DNA of 21,318 nucleotides from Altererythrobacter sp. (GTDB lineage Bacteria > Pseudomonadota > Alphaproteobacteria > Sphingomonadales > Sphingomonadaceae), in NCBI GenBank assembly GCA_023299945.1, contig JALZVZ010000234.1, positions 1-21,318 on the forward strand, given 5' to 3'. The position numbers and the translations under genes are program-made. Positions 8,088 through 15,744 of this stretch are shown here, piece after piece; the first letter of the stretch is position 1; the number at the start of each line of letters is the position of its first letter. A model generated the notes under the pieces. It ran no database searches. It was not told the DNA's origin and worked only from the letters and a program-made list of their open reading frames with translations.

Positions 8088-9476
8088 ATGGCACTCGATA
8101 TACTTGTAGTCGATGATGAGCGGGATATCCGCGAGCTTGTTTCCGGCGTCCTCAGTGATGAAGGATATGAATGCCGCACGGCCGCAAACAGCACTGATGC
8201 GCTTGCTGCGATTGATGAGCGGCGACCCAGCCTGGTTTTGCTGGATGTATGGCTGCACGGCAGCGAGCTCGATGGGCTCGAAGTGCTTGATGCAATTAAG
8301 ACCCGCGAGCCATTACTTCCCGTGATTATCTTCTCTGGTCATGGCAATATTGATACCGCTGTAGCCGCCGTCAGCCGCGGCGCGATGGATTTTATCGAAA
8401 AGCCTTTTGAGGCAGAGCGTCTGTTGATGCTGGTGGAGCGCGCCACGGAAACAGAACGCTTGCGCCGTGAAAACTCGCGCCTTCGCGAAGGGTTTTCCAG
8501 TGGCGAAGAGTTTACCGGCAATTCGGCGCCCATCAATGCCGTTCGCGCCACTTTGAAACGCGTTGCCAGCACGGGAAGCCGCGTATTAATTTCCGGTCCA
8601 GCGGGCGCAGGTAAAGAAGTTGCCGCCCGGCTGCTGCACGCATGGAGCACGCGGGCTGACCATGCATTTGTTATCGTCAATTCTGCGCGGATTACACCCG
8701 AACGTTTTGAAAAAGAATTGTTCGGCGAGGAGGCAGACGGCAAATTGATCCGGCCTGGCCTGTTAGAATTGGCAGACGGGGGCACTCTCTATCTCGATGA
8801 GGTCGCCGACATGCCGCTTTCCACACAGGCACGGATCCTGCGCGTTTTGACAGAACAGAGCTTTGTTAGGGCAGGAGGTATGCGCCAGGTTGGCGTCGAT
8901 GTTCGGGTGGTTTCCTCAACTTCCCGCGATCTGGCCGTTGAGATGGAAGAAAAACGGTTTCGCGAAGATTTGTTCTACCGCCTCAATGTGGTGCCTGTCG
9001 CCATTCCTTCGCTGGCTGAACGGCGCGACGATATTCCGGCGCTGACAGAGCATTTCTTTACGCGCTATTCCTCCGATCAAGGAATCAAACCGCCGACGCT
9101 TTCAGACGAGGCGATGGCGGCATTGCAGGCCTATGATTGGCCAGGCAATGTACGCCAATTGCGCAATGTTGTGGAGCGTACGATCATCATGACGCCGCGT
9201 GAGCAATTGGAAGAAGTCGAGCCTGATATGCTTCCCAGCGAAATTACTGGCGGGAAACTAACCTCAGCAGGTTCCGGTTTTGCGGCCATGATGGGCGTGC
9301 CTTTGCGCGAGGCGCGTGAAAGTTTTGAGCGCGAATATCTCAGCATTCAGATCCGGCGATTTTCTGGAAATATCTCCAAAACCGCGACCTTTATCGGAAT
9401 GGAGCGCTCTGCATTGCACCGCAAACTCAAATTGCTTGGCATGACGGAACGGCGCGAAACGCAAAACGAGCAATAG
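8088..9476 (+). CDS. ntrX: Response regulator NtrX (AAA+ without GAFTGA)
   Basis: The response regulator paired with NtrY. From the ATG at 8088 it is 462 aa. The receiver domain has D53 as the likely phospho-site and an EKPF lysine near 105. A degenerate AAA+ domain follows, with Walker A GPAGAGKE (170-177) and Walker B LYLDE before residue 240. The C-terminus carries a Fis-like helix-turn-helix. Where NtrC next door has GAFTGA, this protein reads ELFGEEADGKLIRPG and is a few residues shorter. It therefore probably does not contact sigma-54 and regulates sigma-70-type promoters, as known or proposed for several alphaproteobacterial NtrX proteins. A 163-nt gap to hfq follows, so hfq may be uncoupled from ntrX. 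Confidence 0.94.
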   Translation: MALDILVVDDERDIRELVSGVLSDEGYECRTAANSTDALAAIDERRPSLVLLDVWLHGSELDGLEVLDAIKTREPLLPVIIFSGHGNIDTAVAAVSRGAMDFIEKPFEAERLLMLVERATETERLRRENSRLREGFSSGEEFTGNSAPINAVRATLKRVASTGSRVLISGPAGAGKEVAARLLHAWSTRADHAFVIVNSARITPERFEKELFGEEADGKLIRPGLLELADGGTLYLDEVADMPLSTQARILRVLTEQSFVRAGGMRQVGVDVRVVSSTSRDLAVEMEEKRFREDLFYRLNVVPVAIPSLAERRDDIPALTEHFFTRYSSDQGIKPPTLSDEAMAALQAYDWPGNVRQLRNVVERTIIMTPREQLEEVEPDMLPSEITGGKLTSAGSGFAAMMGVPLREARESFEREYLSIQIRRFSGNISKTATFIGMERSALHRKLKLLGMTERRETQNEQ

Positions 9477-9521
9477 TTTCCGCAGCTTGGCTGTGAAGTG
9501 CATGACTAAAATATTTTCGAA

Positions 9522-9550
9522 TTGCGCTCCGTGCTGTTTGCCGTCATTAT
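9522..9550 (+). promoter_or_regulatory. hfq: Putative sigma-70-type promoter for hfq
   Basis: TTGCGC (9522-9527) and CATTAT (9545-9550) are separated by 17 nt, in the 163-nt gap between ntrX and hfq. This would put transcription start near 9557, just before the leader hairpin. The hexamers match consensus only partly (three and four positions). Confidence 0.35.
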
Positions 9551-9566
9551 CCCATCACTAAATCGG

Positions 9567-9590
9567 TTTGATCAATTTGCGTTGGTCAAA
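9567..9590 (+). promoter_or_regulatory. Inverted repeat / RNA hairpin in the hfq leader
   Basis: TTTGATCAA (9567-9575) and TTGGTCAAA (9582-9590) flank a 6-nt loop TTTGCG. In RNA this makes a 9-bp stem with one U-G wobble. It lies about 50 nt before the hfq start. It has no U-tract, so it is not a typical terminator. It could be a protein operator or a leader structure involved in control of hfq; the role is unknown. Confidence 0.5.
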
Positions 9591-9639
9591 ACCAGATCGC
9601 GGAAATGCTTTCATTCCCGCCAATAATAGGAGACACTCA

Positions 9640-10245
9640 ATGTCCACTGGACGCACGTTGTCAGCTCGTCCGCGCGCAATATCTGATGCAGAACCTGAAT
9701 CCGCAGCGCATGACGAATCCAGCGATCATATCGCTCAAAATCATACATCTTTGACCAGCGAAGAATCGCGTCAGGCCAATTTGCAGGACGCGTTTCTGAA
9801 CCTTTTGCGTAAGAATAAAACGTCGGTCACGATCTTTCTTGTGAAGGGCGTAAAGCTGCAAGGGATTGTGACATGGTTTGATAATTTTTCGATTTTGCTG
9901 CGCCGTGATGGCCAATCGCAATTGGTTTACAAGCACGCGATCTCGACCATTATGCCCGGTGTTCCTGTTGATGATCAGCAGTTCGTTAGCCAAGGTAGCA
10001 ATAAGAAACAGCGCCTGCTTCAGGATGTATTCTTGTCGCGCGTCAGCGATGCCGACGTGCAAGTGACGATGTTCCTAGTGAACGGCGTAATGTTGCAGGG
10101 CCGGATTGCGGCCTATGATTTGTTCTGCATGTTGCTGGAGCGTGATGGCTTTGTCCAACTGGCATATAAACATGCCGTCTCCACCATCCAGCCCGCATCC
10201 GCTGTCGATCTCAGCGATGATTGGGAACAAGGCGACGAAGACTGA
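9640..10245 (+). CDS. hfq: Tandem double-domain RNA chaperone Hfq
   Basis: Hfq binds small RNAs and mRNAs and promotes their pairing. This 201-aa chain carries two complete Sm/Hfq domains, at residues 47-106 and 126-186, after a polar 46-aa N-terminal extension and before an acidic tail (DDWEQGDED). Both copies keep the LQD motif (Q49, Q128) and the proximal-face YKH motif (97-99, 176-178). The first has a basic rim, RKNK (57-60), matching RRER of E. coli Hfq. The second reads SDAD (136-139), so its rim is acidic. A hexameric ring could thus be built from three fused chains. AGGAGA at 9628-9633 sets the ATG at 9640. Double Hfq has been noted in sphingomonads (from memory). The hflX gene overlaps its 3' end. 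Confidence 0.95.
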   Translation: MSTGRTLSARPRAISDAEPESAAHDESSDHIAQNHTSLTSEESRQANLQDAFLNLLRKNKTSVTIFLVKGVKLQGIVTWFDNFSILLRRDGQSQLVYKHAISTIMPGVPVDDQQFVSQGSNKKQRLLQDVFLSRVSDADVQVTMFLVNGVMLQGRIAAYDLFCMLLERDGFVQLAYKHAVSTIQPASAVDLSDDWEQGDED

Positions 10246-11585
10246 GCTTTGATGATGATCTGTTAGGTGAGGTAACGCGCGGCGCGCGGGCGCTTGTATT
10301 GTGCCCAAATGTCCACCGAGTCTCCTATGACCTTGATGCTGAAGACCGCTTGGCTGAGGCATGCGGACTTGCGCTTGCGATTGGCGTGGAGATCGCATTG
10401 TCACGCGTTGTGCCTGTGCGCCAAGTAAAGCCAGGCACATTGTTTGGTTCAGGCCAAGTGGATGAAATCGCTGTCCAATGCGAACAATATGAGGCGGAAT
10501 TGGTGGTTGTGGATGGCGCGCTTAGCCCCATTCAGCAGCGCAATTTGGAAACCGTACTCAAGCGCAAAGTGATTGACCGCACCGGCCTAATCCTCGAAAT
10601 TTTCGGCGAAAGAGCCGCCACGGCCGAAGGGCGTCTGCAGGTTGAACTTGCCCATCTGGATTATCAGCAAAGCCGTCTGGTGCGTAGCTGGACCCACCTA
10701 GAGCGTCAGCGCGGCGGGTTTGGCTTTTTGGGCGGGCCGGGCGAGACGCAGATTGAGGCCGATAGGCGGATGATCCGCCAGCGCATGGGGCGTTTGCGGC
10801 GCGAGCTGGAACAAGTGCGCAAAACACGCAGTCTCCACCGCGATCGGCGGGGTAGGGCGCCTTGGCCAGTGGTTGCACTTGTCGGCTATACCAATGCCGG
10901 TAAATCTACGCTTTTCAACCGGTTAACGGGTGCAGAGGTGATGGCAGAGGATCTTCTATTTGCCACGCTTGACCCGACCATGCGCGCCATCGCATTGCCT
11001 GCGATTGAGAAAGTGATCTTGTCCGACACGGTTGGATTTATCTCTGATTTGCCCACCCAATTGGTCGCGGCTTTCCGCGCAACATTGGAAGAAGTGACGA
11101 GCGCCGATATCATTTTACATGTGCGCGATATGTCGAACTCAGCCAATTTGGCGCAAAAAAAGCAGGTCTTGGAAGTTCTGAGCGATCTGGGTGTTTCTGC
11201 CGCTGGTGAAGGGGAGGAGGGCGATGAAGCTGGCAATATGATCCCCATCCTCGAAGTGTGGAACAAGCTCGATTTAATCGATCAAGCGAGCGCGGATGAA
11301 TTGCGCCAAGTCGCGGCTGAACAAGATGATCTAATGATGGTCTCGGCCTTGACCGGGGAAGGGGTGCTGGACCTTCTTAAGACGGTTGAAAGCAAACTTA
11401 CCCGCGCGGCGGTGACAGTTGAGCTGCATGTTCCGTCTGGCGATGGAAAACGGCTCGCATGGCTTCATGCGCATGGCGATGTGTTGATAAATGAGGAAGC
11501 GGAGGCGTCGGCAGAAGGTCAGCCGATGCGCAGCGTAACCGTCCGGCTCAACCCCAAGGAATTGGGTCAGTTTGAGACCTTATGA
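10221..11585 (+). CDS. hflX: Ribosome-associated GTPase HflX
   Basis: HflX is a GTPase that binds the 50S subunit and splits or rescues stalled ribosomes. It has the N-terminal HflX domain with GSGQVDEI near residue 77, the family signature [13 protein letters not shown] (171-183), and a G domain with P-loop GYTNAGKST (222-230), G3 DTVGF and G4 NKLD. The start is uncertain. An in-frame TGA at 10218-10220 blocks extension, and no ATG or GTG lies near the conserved N-terminus. The choices are TTG at 10221 (25-nt overlap with hfq, used here) or CTG at 10242, which forms CTGA with the hfq stop. Either implies coupling to hfq. The 3' end overlaps convergent mazG by 6 nt. Confidence 0.93.
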   Translation: MGTRRRRLSFDDDLLGEVTRGARALVLCPNVHRVSYDLDAEDRLAEACGLALAIGVEIALSRVVPVRQVKPGTLFGSGQVDEIAVQCEQYEAELVVVDGALSPIQQRNLETVLKRKVIDRTGLILEIFGERAATAEGRLQVELAHLDYQQSRLVRSWTHLERQRGGFGFLGGPGETQIEADRRMIRQRMGRLRRELEQVRKTRSLHRDRRGRAPWPVVALVGYTNAGKSTLFNRLTGAEVMAEDLLFATLDPTMRAIALPAIEKVILSDTVGFISDLPTQLVAAFRATLEEVTSADIILHVRDMSNSANLAQKKQVLEVLSDLGVSAAGEGEEGDEAGNMIPILEVWNKLDLIDQASADELRQVAAEQDDLMMVSALTGEGVLDLLKTVESKLTRAAVTVELHVPSGDGKRLAWLHAHGDVLINEEAEASAEGQPMRSVTVRLNPKELGQFETL

Positions 11586-12344
11586 TCGCTCTTGGCGCTT
11601 TGCTTCTTGCCAAAGGGCTTCTTGCTGATCGAGGGTGAGGTCAGCGAATTCACCACCGGCCAAAGCCTCCATGGAACGAAAACGCTTTTGAAATTTGGCA
11701 TTGGCAGCGCGCAGTGCATCCTCTGCAGCAATGCCGTGGGCCCGCACAAAATTCACAGCTGCAAATAACAGATCACCGGCTTCTTCAATTTGATTTTCAG
11801 GCGAGGTTGCTGTCTCAAGCTCTTTAATTTCCTCGTGAATTTTTGCTTTTGACCCACTTGGATCAGGCCAATCGAAACCTGTTCGGGCCGCACGTTTTTG
11901 TAGTTTTTGTGCGCGCATCAAGGCTGGCAATGCCTTTGCGACACCGTCCATCGCGCTTGTTGCGCCTTTTTCTTTGCGTTCTTCAGCCTTTAACGCCTCC
12001 CAGCGTTCTTCCTTCATCCCGCCGGGCATGTCTTCATCGCCAAAAATGTGCGGATGGCGCGCTTCCAATTTGTCGCTAATCGTTTTGGCAACGTCGGAAA
12101 AGTTGAATGCGCCAGATTCTTCAGCGATCCGCGCTTGGAATACGGTTTGGAACAAAAGATCACCCAGTTCGCCGCGCAGTTCATCGGCATCGCCGGTTTC
12201 TACAGCGTCTGCTACTTCATAGGCTTCTTCGAGTGTGTGCGGGACGATGCTTGCATGGGTTTGGGCTTTGTCCCATTCGCATCCTTTGACTGGATCGCGC
12301 AGGATTTCCATGATTGCAAGGAGGCGATTGATCTGTTGTGTCAC
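11580..12344 (-). CDS. mazG: Nucleoside triphosphate pyrophosphohydrolase MazG
   Basis: It hydrolyses NTPs and dNTPs to monophosphates and pyrophosphate, a house-cleaning enzyme. The first MazG repeat is clear: RDPVKGCEWDKAQTH, then the metal-binding helices with HTLEEAYEVADAV and ELGDLLFQTVF. A second, weaker repeat contains IHEEIKELE and EEAGDLLFAAVNF. At 254 aa it has the usual two-repeat length. I prefer GTG at 12344 because AAAGG (12352-12356) lies 7 nt upstream; TTG at 12350 is too close to that site. The gene is convergent with hflX and shares 6 nt with it, so no terminator separates the two. A promoter-like region precedes it. Confidence 0.94.
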   Translation of the reverse strand: MTQQINRLLAIMEILRDPVKGCEWDKAQTHASIVPHTLEEAYEVADAVETGDADELRGELGDLLFQTVFQARIAEESGAFNFSDVAKTISDKLEARHPHIFGDEDMPGGMKEERWEALKAEERKEKGATSAMDGVAKALPALMRAQKLQKRAARTGFDWPDPSGSKAKIHEEIKELETATSPENQIEEAGDLLFAAVNFVRAHGIAAEDALRAANAKFQKRFRSMEALAGGEFADLTLDQQEALWQEAKRQERS

Positions 12345-12362
12345 GGTCAAGCCTTTAGAGTG

Positions 12363-12392
12363 ATAATATATATTATGTTAAATGATAGGCAA
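12363..12392 (-). promoter_or_regulatory. mazG: Putative mazG promoter with AT-rich palindrome
   Basis: On the minus strand TTGCCT (12392-12387) and TATTAT (12368-12363) are 18 nt apart, with a predicted start about 12 nt before the mazG GTG. The -10 end lies in ATAATATATATTAT (12363-12376), a perfect 14-bp palindrome that stands out in this otherwise GC-rich window. Confidence 0.4.
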
Positions 12393-12417
12393 ATGTGAGA
12401 GGGTGCGCTCTTACGCC

Positions 12418-12588
12418 TCACGGCCCTACCCATGTGAACAGCACGAAGACAAAGGCGAAGATCGCAACCCAGCCTAGCGCCATGGTAATGCCTTTCTTCC
12501 AGCTCAGCTTAAAGGACGCAAAGGCGCCGGCCATAAGAATAAGCCAACCAATTAGCGCAATGAGCTGAACGGTGGTTCCCTCGGTCAT
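12418..12588 (-). CDS. 56-residue predicted membrane microprotein
   Basis: A short frame of 56 aa starting MTEGTTVQLIALIGW and ending FVLFTWVGP. It has two hydrophobic stretches (about 7-25 and 35-53) joined by a basic turn, KLSWKKG (27-33), which suggests a helical hairpin in the inner membrane with the turn in the cytoplasm. Its ATG overlaps the TGA of the metallo-hydrolase gene (ATGA, 12585-12588), the same junction seen across this operon, which supports it being a real gene. It is the last gene of the mltB-to-MBL cluster; a gap of about 70 nt with the mazG promoter follows. I do not recognise the family. Confidence 0.75.
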   Translation of the reverse strand: MTEGTTVQLIALIGWLILMAGAFASFKLSWKKGITMALGWVAIFAFVFVLFTWVGP

Positions 12589-13352
12589 GCCGTCATCTCC
12601 AACCCATCATAGCCCACGGTAACAAAATCCGGTGTTTCATCACAGAGGCTGCGGTAATCCATCGACTTGTCCAAATGGCTTAACACAAGTTTCCCAGCGC
12701 CGCATTTCTCGGCCAATTCCATGGCCAAGGCCAAATTTGCATGCGTTGGATGTGGATCACGGCGCAGACAATCGCTGACCAAGATATCAACGCCATCAAA
12801 CGTTTCGACCATTTCATCAGTTATTGCAGAATAATCAGTGGCATAAACGATTGTCTTGCCATCAGACTCAAAGCGGTAGCCGGTTGTTTCTGAGGGCCCA
12901 TGCGGCATTTGGCACCATTCCACACCAAACTGCGCAAACATCCGCAAGCGGTCCAATTCTTCTAGCTCAACAATCGTATGATAGCCGTGCTGGCCTGCAA
13001 AAACATAGCCAAATCTCTGCCTCAGACGGTAGGCTGTATCGCGGCCTGCAAAGCCAGGAATCGGCCCCCCGCGGCCATATCTCAGCGCTCGCAAATCATC
13101 GATCCCGTGGCAGTGATCCGCGTGGTCATGCGTCCAAAACACACCGTCCAAATGGTCAATATTATTTGCTAGCAATTGCTGCCGCAAATCGGTGGACGTA
13201 TCGAGCAACAGGCGTTTGCCAGCGTCGTTTTCCACCATGATCGACACACGCGTACGGCGATTGCGCGGCTCTTCGGGGTCGCAATCTCCCCAATCATTGC
13301 CAACCCTTGGCACACCTGTCGATGTACCCGATCCCAGCATGACGAACTTCAC
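12585..13352 (-). CDS. MBL-fold metallo-hydrolase (PhnP-like)
   Basis: A metallo-beta-lactamase-fold protein of 255 aa. It starts with the strand motif KFVMLGSGTSTGVPR, followed by the metal-binding HDHADH (75-80), a further metal-site segment MPHG, YATDYS near residue 170 and LSHLD near the C-terminus. The pattern matches PhnP-like phosphodiesterases of the MBL superfamily; the substrate is unknown. The GTG start at 13352 overlaps the tatD stop as GTGA. An internal ATG at 13340 would remove the first beta strand and is less likely. It sits directly after tatD, a pairing common in Alphaproteobacteria. There is no phosphonate operon nearby, so I do not use the phnP name. Confidence 0.9.
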   Translation of the reverse strand: MKFVMLGSGTSTGVPRVGNDWGDCDPEEPRNRRTRVSIMVENDAGKRLLLDTSTDLRQQLLANNIDHLDGVFWTHDHADHCHGIDDLRALRYGRGGPIPGFAGRDTAYRLRQRFGYVFAGQHGYHTIVELEELDRLRMFAQFGVEWCQMPHGPSETTGYRFESDGKTIVYATDYSAITDEMVETFDGVDILVSDCLRRDPHPTHANLALAMELAEKCGAGKLVLSHLDKSMDYRSLCDETPDFVTVGYDGLEMTA

Positions 13353-14125
13353 AGGCCGGCCTTCTTAAACAGTTTCGCAAAATTCCGAGAGGTGTTCGCG
13401 GCCAAAGTTTCGAGCGTTTCCCCGCGCAAATCTGCCAAAAACTGCGCGGTGTTTGCAACAAATGCTGGTTCGCATGGACGGCCGCGGTGCGGTACGGGCG
13501 CAAGGAACGGACTATCGGTTTCCACCAGCAAACGATCTGCTGGAATGGTCTTTGCGACCTCTTGCAGGTCCTTTGCATTCTTAAACGTAACAATGCCCGA
13601 CAGTGAAATCGTCAGCCCCAATTCCAGCACTTTTTCGCCAAAATCTGCAGACGCAGTAAAACAATGGATAAGGGCTGGGAAAGCCCCCTTCCCCAGTTCA
13701 TCTTCCAAAATACTAAGTGTATCTTCCTCAGCATCGCGGGTGTGAATGATCAAGGGCAAGCCTGTTTCGCGCGCCATGCCAATATGCATGCGAAACAAGG
13801 CCTGCTGCACTGTGCGATCAGAATGGTCGTAATAATAATCAAGACCCGTTTCACCGATGGCGATCACGCGCGGATTGTCAGTCGCTTGGCGCAGAGCATC
13901 AACATCCAAATCTGCGTGAGCGTCCGCCTCGTGAGGATGGATGCCAACGCTGGCCCAGACATCGTTTTCACGCGTGGCGGTTGCGATGACTTGGTCCCAT
14001 TCCGAACGCTTGGTTGAGATGTTGAGGAACTGGTCAATGCCAGCGGCGCGCGCGCGTTCGAGAACGCCGGCTTGGTCCTCGATGACGCCCTTATATTCAA
14101 GGTGGCAATGGCTATCGATTAGCAT
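13349..14125 (-). CDS. TatD-family metal-dependent hydrolase (YcfH-like)
   Basis: A TIM-barrel amidohydrolase-fold protein of the TatD family, whose members act as DNA 3'-5' exonucleases or deoxyribonucleases. All expected metal ligands are seen: H6 and H8 in DSHCHLE, E92 in GETGLDYY, H128 in IIHTRDA, H154 in IHCF, and D204 in VETDSPFLAP. The 258-aa length is normal. The closest named type is probably YcfH, which is commonly encoded beside holB/tmk genes. The ATG at 14125 is 3 nt after the holB stop, and the 3' end overlaps the MBL gene. Physiological substrate unproven. Confidence 0.93.
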   Translation of the reverse strand: MLIDSHCHLEYKGVIEDQAGVLERARAAGIDQFLNISTKRSEWDQVIATATRENDVWASVGIHPHEADAHADLDVDALRQATDNPRVIAIGETGLDYYYDHSDRTVQQALFRMHIGMARETGLPLIIHTRDAEEDTLSILEDELGKGAFPALIHCFTASADFGEKVLELGLTISLSGIVTFKNAKDLQEVAKTIPADRLLVETDSPFLAPVPHRGRPCEPAFVANTAQFLADLRGETLETLAANTSRNFAKLFKKAGL

Positions 14126-14128
14126 GTT

Positions 14129-15079
14129 TTAATCGCTAGCTTGGCCAGCCCGTGCGAGCAAGCCGGCAGCCTCCATAATAAGCAGGCTAGTGTCGAAATT
14201 ATAGGTGGCCGCTTGGCTTGCGAGGACGCCCAATTCGCGATTTGCCTCGATCGCGGCGAGCTGCGCTTTTGCTGGCCGGTCTGCGATTCCGCCGGTCAAA
14301 ATGGTTTGTGCAAGGCCAAGAACAGCGGCAATTCGCGTGCGGCTTGGCCTTTGTCCCAGCGCTTTTACCAAGGCCGCACGCTGCCCTAATGTTTGATCGC
14401 CTTTGGTCACGATCTGGGTAAGTATGCCCGAGATGGCGGTGAGATTGTGCTCAATAAACGCAGACGCAATGCCGGGCGATCCGCCACAGGCTGCAATCGC
14501 TGCATCCACGCTGGCTGCATCTGCCTCGGGCGTCTCTTCGGCCAAAAACTGCCTCAGCATTGCATCGTCAAAGGTTGGAAAACGCACCATCCGGCAGCGC
14601 GACCGGATCGTCGGCAAAAGCCGCGCAGGACGGTGTGAGATTAGCAAAAAAAATGTGCCTTGCGGCGGCTCTTCCAAGCTTTTCAGAAGCGCATTGGAGG
14701 CAGATTTTTCCATATCATCGGATGGATCAATGATGATGGCGCGGCGCGCACCCAAGGTTGGCCGGGTTGTCAGCCTTTGCTGCATGCCCCGGATTTGACC
14801 AACGGTAATGTTGCGCTTCTTCTCGAATGGTTCGCCCTTTTCCCGCTTGCGCTCTTCCTTATCGTCCTTGGGAAGATGGGTCAGGGTGAGAATATCAGGA
14901 TGGTTGCCCTCAGTCTGCGGCACGCCATCCTCTGCCACTAACTCGCGCGCCGCTGCATAGGCAAAGTCATGCTTGCCCAGCCCGGATTTGCCGGCCAGCA
15001 GCCAGCCATGATGCATCCGGCTGCCAGACATTGCCGTGCGCCATTCGCGCCATGCTTGGGTATGATTGGGCCAGTGCAT
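14129..15079 (-). CDS. holB: DNA polymerase III subunit delta-prime
   Basis: The clamp-loader delta-prime subunit, which works with delta and gamma/tau to load the sliding clamp. The 316 aa show a P-loop-like GKSGLGKH near residue 30, NALLKSLEEPP, and a sensor-type IRSRC motif. The segment holding the zinc cysteines in E. coli delta-prime has no cysteines here and instead carries a charged insert (KDDKEERKREKGEPFEKKR). The P-loop ends in KH instead of KT or KS; E. coli delta-prime also does not bind ATP. Position next to tmk supports the call. It starts 8 nt after the tmk stop, and tatD follows after 3 nt. Confidence 0.9.
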   Translation of the reverse strand: MHWPNHTQAWREWRTAMSGSRMHHGWLLAGKSGLGKHDFAYAAARELVAEDGVPQTEGNHPDILTLTHLPKDDKEERKREKGEPFEKKRNITVGQIRGMQQRLTTRPTLGARRAIIIDPSDDMEKSASNALLKSLEEPPQGTFFLLISHRPARLLPTIRSRCRMVRFPTFDDAMLRQFLAEETPEADAASVDAAIAACGGSPGIASAFIEHNLTAISGILTQIVTKGDQTLGQRAALVKALGQRPSRTRIAAVLGLAQTILTGGIADRPAKAQLAAIEANRELGVLASQAATYNFDTSLLIMEAAGLLARAGQASD

Positions 15080-15087
15080 GCGCGCTT

Positions 15088-15744
15088 CTAATTCCCCAAC
15101 AGTTCGGTGATCGCTTGCATGATCTCGGCGTTGACTTCGCCCACCGTGCCTGAACCGTCAATAATTACAAAGCCTGCGGGATCAGCCTGCGCAAGCGCAC
15201 GAAAACTGGCGGCGACTTCAGCGTGATAGCGCGCATCTCTGCCGCCAATTGCATCGCTATCATCGCCGTCACGCTCGGCCAATCGTTTGGTAACTTGCGC
15301 TGGGTCCGCTTCGATGAGAATAGTGAGATCTGGGCGTAAACCGCCGCTGCCAATCTTGTGTAGCGCTGTGATTGTTTCATCACCCAGCGCCCCCGCGCCG
15401 CCTTGATAAGCTCTGCTGGAATCGACGAAACGATCGGTGATGACCCAGTCACCGCGTGCCAATGCGGGGGTGATCCGCTTGGCGACGTGGTCCGCGCGGG
15501 CAGCGGCGAATAGCAAGGCCTCTGCTGGCGCCCCCCACCCTTGGTCTTGGTCGCCGCCTGATTTGTCTTTGGGCGGATGGAGCAGCAATGCACGTATCGC
15601 TTCGGCTCCCGCAGTGCCGCCCGGTTCGCGTGTTAGATCGGCGGTGATGCCACGCGCATTCAAGGCATCGACCAGCAGGCGGGCTTGAGTGGATTTGCCT
15701 GCCCCCTCGCCGCCTTCAAAGGCGATGAATTTGCCCCTGCTCAT
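15088..15744 (-). CDS. tmk: Thymidylate kinase
   Basis: Phosphorylates dTMP to dTDP with ATP, an essential step of dTTP synthesis in the cytoplasm. The protein is 218 aa from the ATG at 15744. It has P-loop FEGGEGAGKST (9-19), TREPGGT, the dTMP-binding DRFVDSS segment and a LID region with R-D-A-R-Y. The ATG forms an ATGA overlap with the dac stop; a GTG at 15753 would add three residues and deepen the overlap, so the ATG is preferred. A short insert rich in K, D, G and Q (KDKSGGDQDQGWG) follows the REPGGT region. It probably has co-regulated expression with holB. Confidence 0.96.
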   Translation of the reverse strand: MSRGKFIAFEGGEGAGKSTQARLLVDALNARGITADLTREPGGTAGAEAIRALLLHPPKDKSGGDQDQGWGAPAEALLFAAARADHVAKRITPALARGDWVITDRFVDSSRAYQGGAGALGDETITALHKIGSGGLRPDLTILIEADPAQVTKRLAERDGDDSDAIGGRDARYHAEVAASFRALAQADPAGFVIIDGSGTVGEVNAEIMQAITELLGN

